DNA from: Streptomyces sp. KL109B
GTDB taxonomy: Bacteria; Actinomycetota; Actinomycetes; Streptomycetales; Streptomycetaceae
Reading direction: 5' to 3'
NCBI RefSeq assembly: GCF_030766935.1
Contig: NZ_JASERL010000005.1
Coordinates: forward strand, 62,001 to 126,000
Length of the DNA: 64,000 bases
In this document: positions 38,693-47,567 of the stretch, piece after piece
Position numbering within the stretch: position 1 is the first letter of the stretch
Layout of the letters: every line of letters begins with the position of its first letter
The notes under the pieces: generated by a model
Database searches by the model: none
The model's input: the letters and a program-made list of their open reading frames with translations, nothing else
What the model was told of the DNA's origin: nothing
Made by a program: the position numbers and the translations under genes

Positions 38693-39334
38693 TCAGGCCG
38701 CGGCGGCGAGCTCGGGGCCGCTGTCCTGCGGCGGGTCATCAGCGGGGAGATGGCGCCAGGTCTGGCGAGTGACGATGTTGGTGACCGTCACCCGGCTGAC
38801 TCCGTAGTCCGCGGCGATGAGGCGGTGCAGTTCCCCCGCCGCAGCTCGGGCTCGTATCTCGAGGACCTGGCGTTCGTGGAGCTTGCTGGTCCCGCTACGA
38901 CTGCCGCGGGCATGCCGGTCGCGGCTGACCATGTCCGCCGAGTTGTCCGCCTTGGTGCCGACGGACAGGTGTGCGGGGTTCACGCAGGGCGGGTTGTCGC
39001 AGGAATGACGGACTACGAGCCCAGTCAGTTCAATTCCTGTGAGGGCGAGCGAAAAGCGGTGCGCCTTTACCGTCGCGCCATTGTGTCGGCCCGTCGGATT
39101 GAACACTCCGTAGCCGTGCTCATTGGTGGCGGCTGTCCACGGCCAGCACTCTGCGATTCCTCGGCGGTCGACCTTGGACCAGAAGCGTTGTTCGGGCGTG
39201 CTGCGGACGGGATCATCCGTCGTCCCAGTGCGCTTCATCCGCTGGTCATGCATGTCACACAGGCCATTGCGCCGATGCGGACGGGCACAGCCAGCGACGC
39301 CACACGGCCTTACCTGCTGAGGAATCTTCCTCAT
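38693..39334 (-). CDS. HNH homing-type endonuclease
   Basis: 213 residues from ATG at 39334. Two Cys pairs near the start (CGVAGCARPH, LCDMH), then RFWSKVDRRGIAECWPWTAA and RHSCDNPPCVNPAHLSVGTK, the HNH_3 signature of phage homing nucleases. The end (LIAADYGVSRVTVTNIVTRQ) is a helix-turn-helix for target binding. It overlaps the methyltransferase gene by 4 bases and is therefore co-translated with it. Confidence 0.75.
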   Translation of the reverse strand: MRKIPQQVRPCGVAGCARPHRRNGLCDMHDQRMKRTGTTDDPVRSTPEQRFWSKVDRRGIAECWPWTAATNEHGYGVFNPTGRHNGATVKAHRFSLALTGIELTGLVVRHSCDNPPCVNPAHLSVGTKADNSADMVSRDRHARGSRSGTSKLHERQVLEIRARAAAGELHRLIAADYGVSRVTVTNIVTRQTWRHLPADDPPQDSGPELAAAA

Positions 39335-41136
39335 GCCGCCACCCCCAGCCCCGAGGCGTCGACATGCCGCTCGATCGATTCTCCGGTAATCGCTTCCACC
39401 AACGCGGAAACAATTACTTCCGCGCAATTCGGAGTAACGGCATTCCCATATTGACGCACGCGTTCGCGCTTGTTGCCGAGGACGATGTACTGGTCGGCGA
39501 AGGACATGGCCCGGCCGATCTCGTGGGGCTCGAGCATCCGGAAGAGCACGTCGTTGATGTCGACGTCGCCCGTCACGAGCGCGTACCGGTCGCGGGTGGA
39601 GAGCGTGCCGACGGGCTCACGCACGGTCTTCGCTGCGCCGTTGCCGTAGTACGGGACGAGCAGGTGGTCCCAGGTGACGAGGGACTGGTGGCCGGCCGTG
39701 GTCATGGTGCGGAAGTACTCGTCGGCCGGGGTGCAGTGCTCGCCGCCGTCGCCCTGGCTGCCGTTGTTGCGCATCACGAACGCGGGCAGGTTCGGGGTGA
39801 CGAGGCCGTGGTGGTTGCCGTTGGCGGACACGGTGCCGACGGGCTCGCCGATGGAGCGGCCGCGGAGCTGGTCGCCGCCGCCGCGCATGGTGACCATGAA
39901 CGGCAGCCAGGCCAGGCCGGTTTCGTTGCGGGCGGTCTGGGTGCGCAGCGGGTCGTTGGCGGAGCGCGGGTCCTTGCCGTCGCGTCCCTCGACGGGGATG
40001 AGGAGCGGCGGGATGGCGAGGCCGTCGTTCTCGCGGGTGGTGCGGCAGGCCATGGGGTCGAGGACGCTGGACGGGTCGTTGCGCCAAGTGCCGCCCGCGG
40101 GGACCATGAACGGCTCGTAGGCCATGGCCTTCGTCGCCGTCGTCGTCTGCGTGGTGAGCGGCGCGTCGACGGGCCAGGTGCGCACGCCGGGGCGGCGCTC
40201 GAAGGTGTTGCCCGCGGCCTCCAGGGTGATGGGGCGGGCGAACTTGTCGAGGCCGGCCTGGATGCGGGCCAACGTCTTGTCGGCGAGGGGCTTGGCCCGG
40301 TCGCCGATGCGCTGGCCGGGGATCGTCCAGTCGATGGCGACGGCGGCGGGCAGGGTTTCGGGCTCGACGATCTGGCTGCGGCAGGTCGCGTTGGGGCAGC
40401 GGTAGACGTACTGCTGGCGGTAGCGGCCCATGTCGCGGCCGGGCTGCTTGAACCGCTGTACGGCCTGCACCCACTGGTCGCAGCCCGAGCACCAGGCGCG
40501 CGGGCGCAGCCACTTGTCCCAGTCGGGGGTGCGACCGAGGCTCTCGTGCCAGTAGGCGACGTACAGGCGGTCCCTGCTCTGCGGCGCCTTGTGGACTGTG
40601 CTCGGGTCGGCGTGCATCGAGTTGAGGGCGATGACGCGGGTCTTGTAGCCGAGCTTGCGGATCTCGCCGATCCAGCGGTCCCACTGGTCCCATGCTCGGA
40701 CGTCGACGACGTTCTCGACGACCCCGGCCTTGACCAGGCCGCCTCGCTCCTGGACGCCGCGCAGGTACATGGGGACTTCCTCCATGAGCGCGCGGGACCG
40801 CTCGACTTCCTCTGACGGACCGAACCCGTCGAAGAGGTCGCCCTGCAAGGAGGCATCGAAGTCGCGCTTCTTGCCGCGGGCGTTGGACCACTGCGGGCAC
40901 TCGGGGCTTGCCCAGAAGATGTCGGTCACCGGCCACTTGTCGACCGGGGCCTCGCGGATGTCGCCGCGGTAGTGGTCGACGGTCGGGAAGTTCGCGGCGT
41001 GCGACTCGATCGCCCGCTCCCAGTGGTTCGCAGCGCGTTCCATGCGGACACCGGGGATGGAGTGCATGCCCTGCGAGGAGCCGCCGGCGCCACAGAACCA
41101 GTCCATGACCGTGAGCGCGTCGTTGTCGTGGTTCAT
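39331..41136 (-). CDS. DNA cytosine-5 methyltransferase
   Basis: 601 residues from ATG at 41136, which shares a base with the upstream stop. Motif I DWFCGAGGSSQG (12-23), motif IV SPECPQWSNA with catalytic Cys80, motif VI ENVVDV (141-146), motif VIII QSRDRLYV (186-193) and the final YGNAVTP are all present. The central 300 residues form a long target-recognition region with a CSGCD and CPNATC zinc pair. It would methylate element or host DNA, probably for protection from restriction. Confidence 0.85.
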   Translation of the reverse strand: MNHDNDALTVMDWFCGAGGSSQGMHSIPGVRMERAANHWERAIESHAANFPTVDHYRGDIREAPVDKWPVTDIFWASPECPQWSNARGKKRDFDASLQGDLFDGFGPSEEVERSRALMEEVPMYLRGVQERGGLVKAGVVENVVDVRAWDQWDRWIGEIRKLGYKTRVIALNSMHADPSTVHKAPQSRDRLYVAYWHESLGRTPDWDKWLRPRAWCSGCDQWVQAVQRFKQPGRDMGRYRQQYVYRCPNATCRSQIVEPETLPAAVAIDWTIPGQRIGDRAKPLADKTLARIQAGLDKFARPITLEAAGNTFERRPGVRTWPVDAPLTTQTTTATKAMAYEPFMVPAGGTWRNDPSSVLDPMACRTTRENDGLAIPPLLIPVEGRDGKDPRSANDPLRTQTARNETGLAWLPFMVTMRGGGDQLRGRSIGEPVGTVSANGNHHGLVTPNLPAFVMRNNGSQGDGGEHCTPADEYFRTMTTAGHQSLVTWDHLLVPYYGNGAAKTVREPVGTLSTRDRYALVTGDVDINDVLFRMLEPHEIGRAMSFADQYIVLGNKRERVRQYGNAVTPNCAEVIVSALVEAITGESIERHVDASGLGVAA

Positions 41137-41939
41137 CAGGCGGCTTCCTTCAGGGTGTCGGGGTGGATGCGTCCGCGGGCGCGGGTGACGGTGCGTTCGT
41201 GGCAGCCGAGTTGGAGGGCGATCTCCTTGGCGGACTTGCCGAGGGTGGTGAGTTCGGCGACGCGCTCGGGGTCGACGGAGGCCTTCCTGCCGGGTCCGGG
41301 CTTGTGCCTGTTGCGGCTCTTCTCGGGCTGGGCTGTGGGGTCGTCGATGGCGTCCCAGGCGAGGGGGCCGTGCCAGCCTTTGTTCCGGGCATGCGCGCGG
41401 GTCCTGGCGCTGCGTCCTGGGGTCGCGATGAGGGTCCGGTAGGCGCGGGCGATGGTGCGTGCGTCCTGCTCGCTTACGCGGGGGAACCAGCCGGCGGCGA
41501 TCCTCTGGAGTTTGTCGTCGCCGATCCGGGTGTGCGTCGAGATTGTTTGGGTGGTGTGGCCGAGGACCATGAGGGCTCGGATGCGGCGGACGGTGCCGGT
41601 GGAGTCGATGCCGAAGACTTCGACGGGTGGCGGGCCGATGCGGATCGCGAGTATGGCGATGGCGGTGGTGGCACGGACTTGGGCCTGGCCTCGGGCGACG
41701 TCGCGGACGGCGCTGCGGGAGACGTGTGCGGCTTCGGCGATCTGCCGGTCGATCCACTTGTTCGCGAGGAGTCGTTCGATGTGGGTGCGCGTCTGGGAGG
41801 CGTCGATGGTGCGGCGGCGTCCGTGCATGTGGTCGAGGCGGAGCTGGTTCTCGTAACGCCTGTTGAGTCGGGCGCAGTTGTCGTTGGAGCAGCCCCGTTG
41901 GAAGCAAGCGCGGCTGGCGATGTGGACGGCGGTGGTCAC
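41136..41939 (-). CDS. HTH protein with two DNA-binding regions
   Basis: 267 residues. An N-terminal Cys motif (CFQRGCSNDNCARLNRRYEN) is followed by a helix-turn-helix (IAEAAHVSRSAVRDVARGQA). A second lies at the C-terminus (SAKEIALQLGCHERTVTRAR). The Cys-plus-HTH layout is common in actinophage and Streptomyces element proteins. Likely a regulator of the recombination-methylation region. Confidence 0.6.
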   Translation of the reverse strand: MTTAVHIASRACFQRGCSNDNCARLNRRYENQLRLDHMHGRRRTIDASQTRTHIERLLANKWIDRQIAEAAHVSRSAVRDVARGQAQVRATTAIAILAIRIGPPPVEVFGIDSTGTVRRIRALMVLGHTTQTISTHTRIGDDKLQRIAAGWFPRVSEQDARTIARAYRTLIATPGRSARTRAHARNKGWHGPLAWDAIDDPTAQPEKSRNRHKPGPGRKASVDPERVAELTTLGKSAKEIALQLGCHERTVTRARGRIHPDTLKEAA

Positions 41940-42205
41940 TGCGTCTCCTTCCGGGTGTCGTCGGCGTATTGCTGCCAGCAGTCGGTGAGGTGGGCGTCGA
42001 GTTCTTGGTGGGCGATGAGGTCGTCCCGGGCGGCGTCGACGATGTGGTTGGCGCGGCGGATGGCGGCGATGGCTCGGCGGGCGGTGGCGATGAGCAGCCA
42101 GGCGGCGAATCCGGTGAGGAACAGGACGGCGCCGATCCAGATCCAGGTGGCGACGTCGAGGACGGTCGCGACCGTCGCGTTGAGGTCGAGGAGCGCGTCC
42201 TTCAT
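41936..42205 (-). CDS. Single-span membrane protein
   Basis: 89 residues from ATG at 42205. One long hydrophobic stretch (TWIWIGAVLFLTGFAAWLLI) and a charged helical cytoplasmic tail. Could be a superinfection-exclusion protein or holin-like, but no lysis gene is near. Coupled on both sides. Confidence 0.45.
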   Translation of the reverse strand: MKDALLDLNATVATVLDVATWIWIGAVLFLTGFAAWLLIATARRAIAAIRRANHIVDAARDDLIAHQELDAHLTDCWQQYADDTRKETQ

Positions 42206-42549
42206 GCGGCGGCCCTCCTTGCGGCGGCGGTGCCCTTCCACGTGCGGACTCCGCTGTGGTGGGCGGTCGGCCGGTTGGTGCAGGCCCATCCGGCGGTGCG
42301 GATGTATCCCTCGTCCTTAAGGAGCGTCATCAGCCGGCCCCAATGGGCCTGCGGGTTCGGCGGGTTGGGGAGGTTGTGTGCGTCGGCGATCTCGTAGGTG
42401 GTGAAGGTCCGGCCGGTCGCGGCGGCGGCTATGAACTTGGGCCAGACCTCTTCGAGCCAGGTCTCGTAGTCCTCGGCCTGCCGCTGGGTGCGGGTCTTGG
42501 CCGGGGCGGGGACGCTGCCGTCGAGGGCGGGCTGCACGGTCGCGGTCAT
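42202..42549 (-). CDS. Hypothetical protein, winged-helix-like
   Basis: 115 residues from ATG at 42549. FTTYEIADAHNLPNPPNPQA and HWGRLMTLLKDEGYIRTAG look like a winged helix; the N-terminus is basic. Seen in phages next to antirepressors. Function unproven. Confidence 0.5.
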   Translation of the reverse strand: MTATVQPALDGSVPAPAKTRTQRQAEDYETWLEEVWPKFIAAAATGRTFTTYEIADAHNLPNPPNPQAHWGRLMTLLKDEGYIRTAGWACTNRPTAHHSGVRTWKGTAAARRAAA

Positions 42550-43235
42550 CGGGCGCCTCCCTCGGGGAGTGCGCGGCCGATGCCGTCCAACTCGATGAGG
42601 GTCTGCACGTTGCGTGCCTGCTCCTGCAGGCGCCGCGCGGTCACCAGCGCGGCGCCGACGAGGTACTGCAGAGCGTGGGCATGGATTTCCCAGCGCGTGT
42701 CTGTGGGCCAGAACAGATCCTCGTAGGCCGCCCGTGGGTCCTTGTTCGCCTTCAGGATTCCGCCGGCGACGAGCATGCGGCGGAAGTCGCGGACGTTCAT
42801 GCCGAGACCGTGGTGGGCGCGTCCGATCGCCGCAGCTCGCTCCCAAGTGAGCGTGGTGGGCAACGAGTCGTGAACCTGGGAGACGCCGAGCTCGTACCGG
42901 CCGTGCTTGCGGAGCGCAGGCAGAACGTCGTGGAAGATCCACCGCTGGAAGCGCTCGACCTGTGCCCGGATGTCTGGGTTCTTCACGCGCCCGCCTTGCC
43001 GCTGGCCGATGCAGCGGTACAGGCCGGGCTCGGTCACGAAGCGAACCTGCTGGTCGCCGCCAGGGGTACTGACTAGACAGGTCCCTGTTTCGTCCTCGGG
43101 CATGGACGCGAGCATGTTGAAGGCGTCGCGATGGCCCAGCCCGCGGGCTAGTCCAGGGGCGGCAACTCGGAAGCTGTCACCTGCCGGGATGAGTTCGATG
43201 CCGAACTCTCCGTTGCTGAAGCGTTCAAGGTTCAT
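42546..43235 (-). CDS. BRO-type phage antirepressor
   Basis: 229 residues from ATG at 43235. The Bro-N part includes VRFVTEPGLYRCIGQRQGGR and VERFQRWIFHDVLPALRKHG. The C-terminal half is helical without a clear KilA or ANT domain. Such proteins relieve lysogenic repression. A second Bro-N gene lies at 49655-50476, only partly similar. Confidence 0.75.
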   Translation of the reverse strand: MNLERFSNGEFGIELIPAGDSFRVAAPGLARGLGHRDAFNMLASMPEDETGTCLVSTPGGDQQVRFVTEPGLYRCIGQRQGGRVKNPDIRAQVERFQRWIFHDVLPALRKHGRYELGVSQVHDSLPTTLTWERAAAIGRAHHGLGMNVRDFRRMLVAGGILKANKDPRAAYEDLFWPTDTRWEIHAHALQYLVGAALVTARRLQEQARNVQTLIELDGIGRALPEGGAR

Positions 43236-43327
43236 GACGATTCCTGGTCTCTGGGACGGTGAAGAGGTCGTTCGAGGGCCGATCCCGTTCTTGCCGAGCT
43301 GGGCGGCCAGGTGGTGTGCTGGGTTCC

Positions 43328-43356
43328 GAGCCGCCCGCATTGCCCGCGGGCGGCTC
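43328..43356. terminator. 11-bp perfect hairpin
   Basis: GAGCCGCCCGC (43328-43338) pairs with GCGGGCGGCTC (43346-43356), just past the recT-like gene. Confidence 0.75.
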
Positions 43357-43369
43357 AGGCGTGTGCGGG

Positions 43370-44134
43370 CTACTGCGGGGGCTGGGCGGTCTCGGGCCAG
43401 TCGGTGGATTCGTCGGCGGCCTCGGTGTCCCAGTCGCCGCCGCCGAGCTCGACGCTGTAGCCGTCGGCCGCTGCGGGCTCGGGCTGGGCGGGGGCCGCGG
43501 TGAGCGCGGCGACGGACAGCGGCGCCTTCGCGGGAACGACCTGGGCGTGTACGACTCCGCCGAGCTCTTCGGCGACGTAGGGCATGCCGTGTAGGGCGTC
43601 GGAGGCGATGAGGCGGCAGAGCTCGCCGGTCGCGCGGGCGACGAGCATGGTCTGCGGCTGCTTCTTCCACTCGGCCTTGCCGAGGAGACCGAGCTGGCTG
43701 GCGCGGGCTGTGGTCCACTCGACGGTCTGCCAGTTGTCGGAGTCCTTGCGTCGGCCTCGCATGACGCAGCGCTCGGGCGTCGACTCGACGAGCTCGATCT
43801 GGTGGCCCTGCTTCTGGACGACGGCTCGCATGGCGTGCGCCCGGAGTGCGGGAGTGCCCTGGATGACGTCGATGGACTTGAGCGTCGCCATCGGCTTCAG
43901 TCCGAGTTCGGCGCCGGCGAGGATCGCGGCGGTGATGTCGCCGGGCTTGCCGCGCAGTGTGGCGGGCACGAAGGACGTGTTGGCGAGCTTCTGCGCCATC
44001 TGGTAGGCGAGGTCGGCTTCTTGGGCCCACGCCATGAGGGCGGTGGTGTTCTCGGTCGGCGCCGGAAGCTGGTTGATCTGCGGCTGGGTGGCGACGGCGT
44101 TCTGCTCGTCGCGGGTGGCGATTTCGTTACTCAC
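43370..44134 (-). CDS. recT: RecT-family single-strand annealing protein
   Basis: 254 residues. FVPATLRGKPGDITAAILAG, AELGLKPMATLKSIDVIQGT and the later ARATGELCRLIASDALHGMP are the RecT core. The C-terminal 60 residues are acidic and disordered, as usual. It anneals single strands produced by its partner exonuclease, encoded immediately upstream with an 8-base overlap. Together they would serve phage recombination and replication restart. Confidence 0.85.
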   Translation of the reverse strand: MSNEIATRDEQNAVATQPQINQLPAPTENTTALMAWAQEADLAYQMAQKLANTSFVPATLRGKPGDITAAILAGAELGLKPMATLKSIDVIQGTPALRAHAMRAVVQKQGHQIELVESTPERCVMRGRRKDSDNWQTVEWTTARASQLGLLGKAEWKKQPQTMLVARATGELCRLIASDALHGMPYVAEELGGVVHAQVVPAKAPLSVAALTAAPAQPEPAAADGYSVELGGGDWDTEAADESTDWPETAQPPQ

Positions 44135-44996
44135 CGAGGTATTCCTCTGCTTGGCGGATGGTGTCCCAGGTCGGCATTCCGATCTGGGGGATTTCGGTGA
44201 TGGGTCCGGTCCAGTCGGGCCAGTGGTCGTTGGCGACGCAGTCGGCGTAGATGCGCAGGGCTTTCTCGTTGCGTGCGCGGCCGATGTCGCGGTCCTGGTC
44301 GTGGAGTTCGCGGACCGTGATCAGGTAGGGGGCCTGCTTGGAGACGAAGACGAAGATGAAGCGGACCGTCTCCGGCTTGAGCGCGGCGTAGATCCCGTCG
44401 ATGTAGAAGGGGTCTTGCTGGTGGTAGTTGTGATCGCGGATCGCGCGGGAGATCGTGTCCGGCGCGGCGTCCCGGATGGTCTTGAGGTCGACGCAGAGCG
44501 TGAGTTCGGGCAGCTGCTTCAGCCAGTCCGGGCGGACCCGGCAGCGGACTCCGGTCGCGGGATCGGTCCAGTAGATCGACCGCTCCGCGACACCCGTGCC
44601 GGGGGCGAACAACGGGCCGGCGACCGGGTGGCTGCGGATGGCCTCGGCCATCGCGTCGACCTGGGCCTTTTCCTTCGGCAGGAGCGGCACCTTGCCCGCG
44701 GCGTAGGCCTCGTCGCGCAGGGCGCGGGCGTCGGCCTTCTTGTAGTCGGAGAACTCGGTGATCTCGACGATGTCGTGGCCCTCCCCCAGCACTTCTGCGT
44801 GGACGGCGTTGCCGAGGTCGAACTCCCGCTTCGGGGCGACCGGGTGCTCGCGGTCGTACTTGAACTGGGCGGGGCAGCCCGGCTTGAGGAGCGCGCGCAG
44901 ACCGGATGAGGAGATCGACGTGCGGTCCGCGTGGTACTCGTCGGCCGGTAGCCCGTCGACGATGGCGGGCGCTTCGACCTCGACGGCGGCGGTCAC
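44127..44996 (-). CDS. RecE/YqaJ-type PD-(D/E)XK exonuclease
   Basis: 289 residues from GTG at 44996 (GTGA overlap). YHADRTSISSSGLRALLKPG, then FDLGNAVHAEVLG and LCVDLKTIRDAA followed by YHQQDPFYIDG give the PDDEXK_9/DUF3799 layout with the D-x-K catalytic element (DLKT). The partner of RecT: resects double-stranded ends to leave single strands. Confidence 0.8.
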   Translation of the reverse strand: MTAAVEVEAPAIVDGLPADEYHADRTSISSSGLRALLKPGCPAQFKYDREHPVAPKREFDLGNAVHAEVLGEGHDIVEITEFSDYKKADARALRDEAYAAGKVPLLPKEKAQVDAMAEAIRSHPVAGPLFAPGTGVAERSIYWTDPATGVRCRVRPDWLKQLPELTLCVDLKTIRDAAPDTISRAIRDHNYHQQDPFYIDGIYAALKPETVRFIFVFVSKQAPYLITVRELHDQDRDIGRARNEKALRIYADCVANDHWPDWTGPITEIPQIGMPTWDTIRQAEEYLGE

Positions 44997-45406
44997 GCGG
45001 CACCTCGGCAGGTGCAGTTGGGGCCGATGCCCGCGGCGTAGGCGCACGGGTTCTTGTGGCCGCCGCGGGCCGGGAACTCTCCGCCGAGCGGCAGCGGCCT
45101 GTCGCAGGCTTCGCACAGCCCAGACGGGGTGTTGGGCCCGTCGTCCTTCTTGCAGCGGGTGCATCGTCCGGCGGCCAGGTCTTGGAGTCTTTCGGTGCCG
45201 TCGGGGTCGTACTGGATGGCGGTGACGGCGGCGACGTAGTCGGGGAAGCCGAGGGCGAGCCGGTCCAGGTTGGCCGGGTCTGCGGCGGCGATCGCGGTGA
45301 GCAGGAACGTGGTGAACGAGCCGGCCTGGTAGCCGCCGTCTTGCCCGTAGTGGAAGAGGACGTGGGCGGCGGTATCAGCCGGAATGGTGGGGCTTGTGGT
45401 GCTCAT
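44993..45406 (-). CDS. Zinc-knuckle protein of recombination operon
   Basis: 137 residues. A helical N-terminal domain (SFTTFLLTAIAAADPANLDR) precedes CTRCKKDDGPNTPSGLCEAC and a final NCTCRG. It is coupled to the exonuclease gene. Probably an accessory DNA-binding protein; unproven. Confidence 0.5.
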   Translation of the reverse strand: MSTTSPTIPADTAAHVLFHYGQDGGYQAGSFTTFLLTAIAAADPANLDRLALGFPDYVAAVTAIQYDPDGTERLQDLAAGRCTRCKKDDGPNTPSGLCEACDRPLPLGGEFPARGGHKNPCAYAAGIGPNCTCRGAA

Positions 45407-45433
45407 GAGGTCTCCAAAAGGGTGTGCGAGGTG

Positions 45434-45477
45434 AGGGCGCCCGCCCCGGAACGGGGGGGAGGCGGGACGGGCGCCCT
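45434..45477. terminator. 10-bp hairpin with long loop
   Basis: AGGGCGCCCG (45434-45443) pairs with CGGGCGCCCT (45468-45477), loop of 24. It lies in the 198-base gap between the recombination operon and the gene ending at 45605; the remaining gap shows no gene over 20 codons. Confidence 0.55.
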
Positions 45478-45604
45478 ACGGGCCGCGGAGCCCTGGGGGT
45501 GGGGTTCGCGGCGTATTCGGTTGGTCTTGTCGCCGCCCACGCCGGCCGGTGACATCCGGCGGGGCGGCTGGTCTATGCGGCGCCGACTATCGGAGGGCGG
45601 ACGG

Positions 45605-46288
45605 TCATGCTGTCCTCACCCCCTCCGGCACCGGGTTCGCCGCGATGGCCTCCCGGATCTTCTTCACCGACGGGGTGTCGTGCGGGACGGGGCGGTCCGG
45701 AGTGCGGGACATACCGGACCGGTCCCGCCGGGCGACGCCGGGGGCGACGAACCAGTCCAGGTCGTACTGCCAGCTCAGCTCGTCGTCGGCCGGGCGGGAC
45801 ACCCGGAGCTTCAGGGTGAAACCGTCCTCGCCCGGAATCCACGCCTGCTGGGTGGCCCAGCCGTTGTCCTCGGCGAGGGCGAACAGGGACGCGACGATCT
45901 TCGGCAGGGCCCAGCCCTCGGGGGCGGTAAACACAACGCCCTGCTCCAGGCGGGCCCGCGTGACGTCACGCTGACGCTTCTCAGCCGGGGTCAATGCCTC
46001 GTCGCGGGCGAGCGCGGCTGCCAGGGTGACGGTCCGCCCGGAGTAGCGGCAGACGGTCGCGAAGCCCATCTTGCGGAACGCGTCCGTGATGACCGGGACG
46101 CGCTGCATATTCACGTTCCACGTGGACAGCGGGTCGTGGTCCCCCAAAGCACCGTCGCGGACCCCGGCCGTGCCGCCGCACGGGCACAGCGCCTCGATGC
46201 GGTGGAAGAAGTCGCTCCACACGTTCGGGACGAGGAGCGCCGGATCGTGCTTCGGCTCGGCGGCCAGACGCTCCAGGGTGGTCGTCAT
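45605..46288 (-). CDS. Hypothetical protein
   Basis: 227 residues from ATG at 46288. ALCPCGGTAGVRDGALGDHD may bind metal; the middle (GVVFTAPEGWALPKIVASLF) and DGFTLKLRVSRP are mixed. Not recognised. Last gene of a long leftward chain that begins near 50.5 kb. Confidence 0.45.
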   Translation of the reverse strand: MTTTLERLAAEPKHDPALLVPNVWSDFFHRIEALCPCGGTAGVRDGALGDHDPLSTWNVNMQRVPVITDAFRKMGFATVCRYSGRTVTLAAALARDEALTPAEKRQRDVTRARLEQGVVFTAPEGWALPKIVASLFALAEDNGWATQQAWIPGEDGFTLKLRVSRPADDELSWQYDLDWFVAPGVARRDRSGMSRTPDRPVPHDTPSVKKIREAIAANPVPEGVRTA

Positions 46289-46782
46289 GACGCCTCCTTC
46301 AGGGTGCGGAGCGGCCGGGTGTCCGTGTCGTGGGCCCAACTCGGCACGTGCGCCGGGCTGGTGGCGAGCGCCTCCCACAGCGGCTTCACGTCGATGCCCG
46401 CGGGTGCGGTGGCCTGGTCCTCGACGGCGGTGGTGTCGCGTTCCATCGGGGGGACGGTGACGGCGTCGCGGTTGGCCTGCGCGGCGCGGTGCGGGGCGAG
46501 CTCGGCCTTCAGTGAGGCGATCTCCCGGTCGCGGGTGTGGACGTCTTCGAGGGCGCCGGAGTATTCGATGGCGGCCCGGTCGAAGTCCTCCTGCAGCTGG
46601 TTGCGCTCCCGCTTCAGGCCGTCGATCTCGGTGGCGAGCTGGACGAGCTGGCAGGCGAGGCCGTCGGCTTCCCGGTCCTTCGCGGCGAGCTCCCGTTCCA
46701 GTCGGCCGATCTTCTTGACCAGTTCCCACGGGCTCATGCCACGGTGCTTGGCGCGGGTGCGGAGATCCTGGGCGATGCTCAC
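46285..46782 (-). CDS. Coiled-coil protein
   Basis: 165 residues from GTG at 46782. Residues about 20-95 are a heptad-rich helix (LERELAAKDREADGLACQLV, QLATEIDGLKRERNQLQEDF). The C-terminal part is irregular. A scaffold or regulator of neighbouring proteins is possible. Confidence 0.5.
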   Translation of the reverse strand: MSIAQDLRTRAKHRGMSPWELVKKIGRLERELAAKDREADGLACQLVQLATEIDGLKRERNQLQEDFDRAAIEYSGALEDVHTRDREIASLKAELAPHRAAQANRDAVTVPPMERDTTAVEDQATAPAGIDVKPLWEALATSPAHVPSWAHDTDTRPLRTLKEAS

Positions 46783-47354
46783 GGCTGGCCTCCGGTGCGC
46801 TTGCTGTAGTCGGCGAGGGTTTCGACGTATCCGGCGTCGGCGGTCTCCCGGAATGCGCGGGAGGCTTGCGGGCCCCACACGGTGAGGCGGCCTGTGTCCG
46901 CGTGCCAGGTCTGCGTCTCCCGCCAGTCGGCGGCCGGGAAGGCCCCCTGCAGGAGTGCGGCGAGGCGGCGGGAGCCGCCCTGCGGGAGCCGGATCATCTG
47001 GCCGTCTGCGGTGGTGGCGCGGACGACGAACGTCTGCGTCATCTCCCCCGACGTATCCGTCCACACCGGGGTCGCCAGGACGGTGACGGCGCCGGGTGCG
47101 ATCTCCCGGATCCGGAACGGCAGTTGCTTGCAGTGGCGGCGCCGTCGGCCCGCCGAGGAGCGGCGGGGGTGCAGCGGGACTTCCTCGCTGCATTTCGTCC
47201 GCTGGGTGGTGCACTGCGAGAAGTACTCGCCGCGCACCCCACGCGACCAGGTCATCAAGTCCGGGCCGTACAGGGCCGTGTAGTCGGCGTCGAGGGCGAT
47301 GAGGGACTCCTCGACACCGTTCGCGTCCAGCAGGGCGTTGATCGCGGTAGCCAT
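46779..47354 (-). CDS. Hypothetical protein
   Basis: 191 residues, overlapping the next gene by 4 bases. A basic segment RRSSAGRRRRHCKQLPFRIR divides two mixed halves. No motif recognised. Confidence 0.4.
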   Translation of the reverse strand: MATAINALLDANGVEESLIALDADYTALYGPDLMTWSRGVRGEYFSQCTTQRTKCSEEVPLHPRRSSAGRRRRHCKQLPFRIREIAPGAVTVLATPVWTDTSGEMTQTFVVRATTADGQMIRLPQGGSRRLAALLQGAFPAADWRETQTWHADTGRLTVWGPQASRAFRETADAGYVETLADYSKRTGGQP

Positions 47355-47567
47355 CTACGCCACCGCCTTGAGTTGGCGGGTGCGGTTTTCGGCGGCTGCT
47401 GCGGCGGTGGCGACGGCGAGTTTGTCGAGGACGTCCTGCGGGGCCCCGTCGAGGCACAGGCTCAACGTCGAGCCGAAGCTGATCAGGTTCGCGCCGTTGC
47501 GGGTGTCGTGGACGATGTCCTCGACGTCGCCGTCGACGATCACGATGGACTGGGATACACGGGTCAC
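47355..47567 (-). CDS. Hypothetical protein
   Basis: 70 residues from GTG at 47567 (GTGA overlap). SQSIVIVDGDVEDIVHDTRN and SFGSTLSLCLDGAPQDVLDK form strands and a helix. Function unknown. Confidence 0.4.
   Translation of the reverse strand: MTRVSQSIVIVDGDVEDIVHDTRNGANLISFGSTLSLCLDGAPQDVLDKLAVATAAAAAENRTRQLKAVA

Noticed and set aside
41936..42205. Holin
   Set aside because: It is a small membrane protein, but no endolysin or lysis cassette is near and it sits in an early-type operon.
45573..45608. Eleven-codon frame coupled to the gene ending at 45605
   Set aside because: Too short to call a gene; the ATGA overlap can arise by chance.
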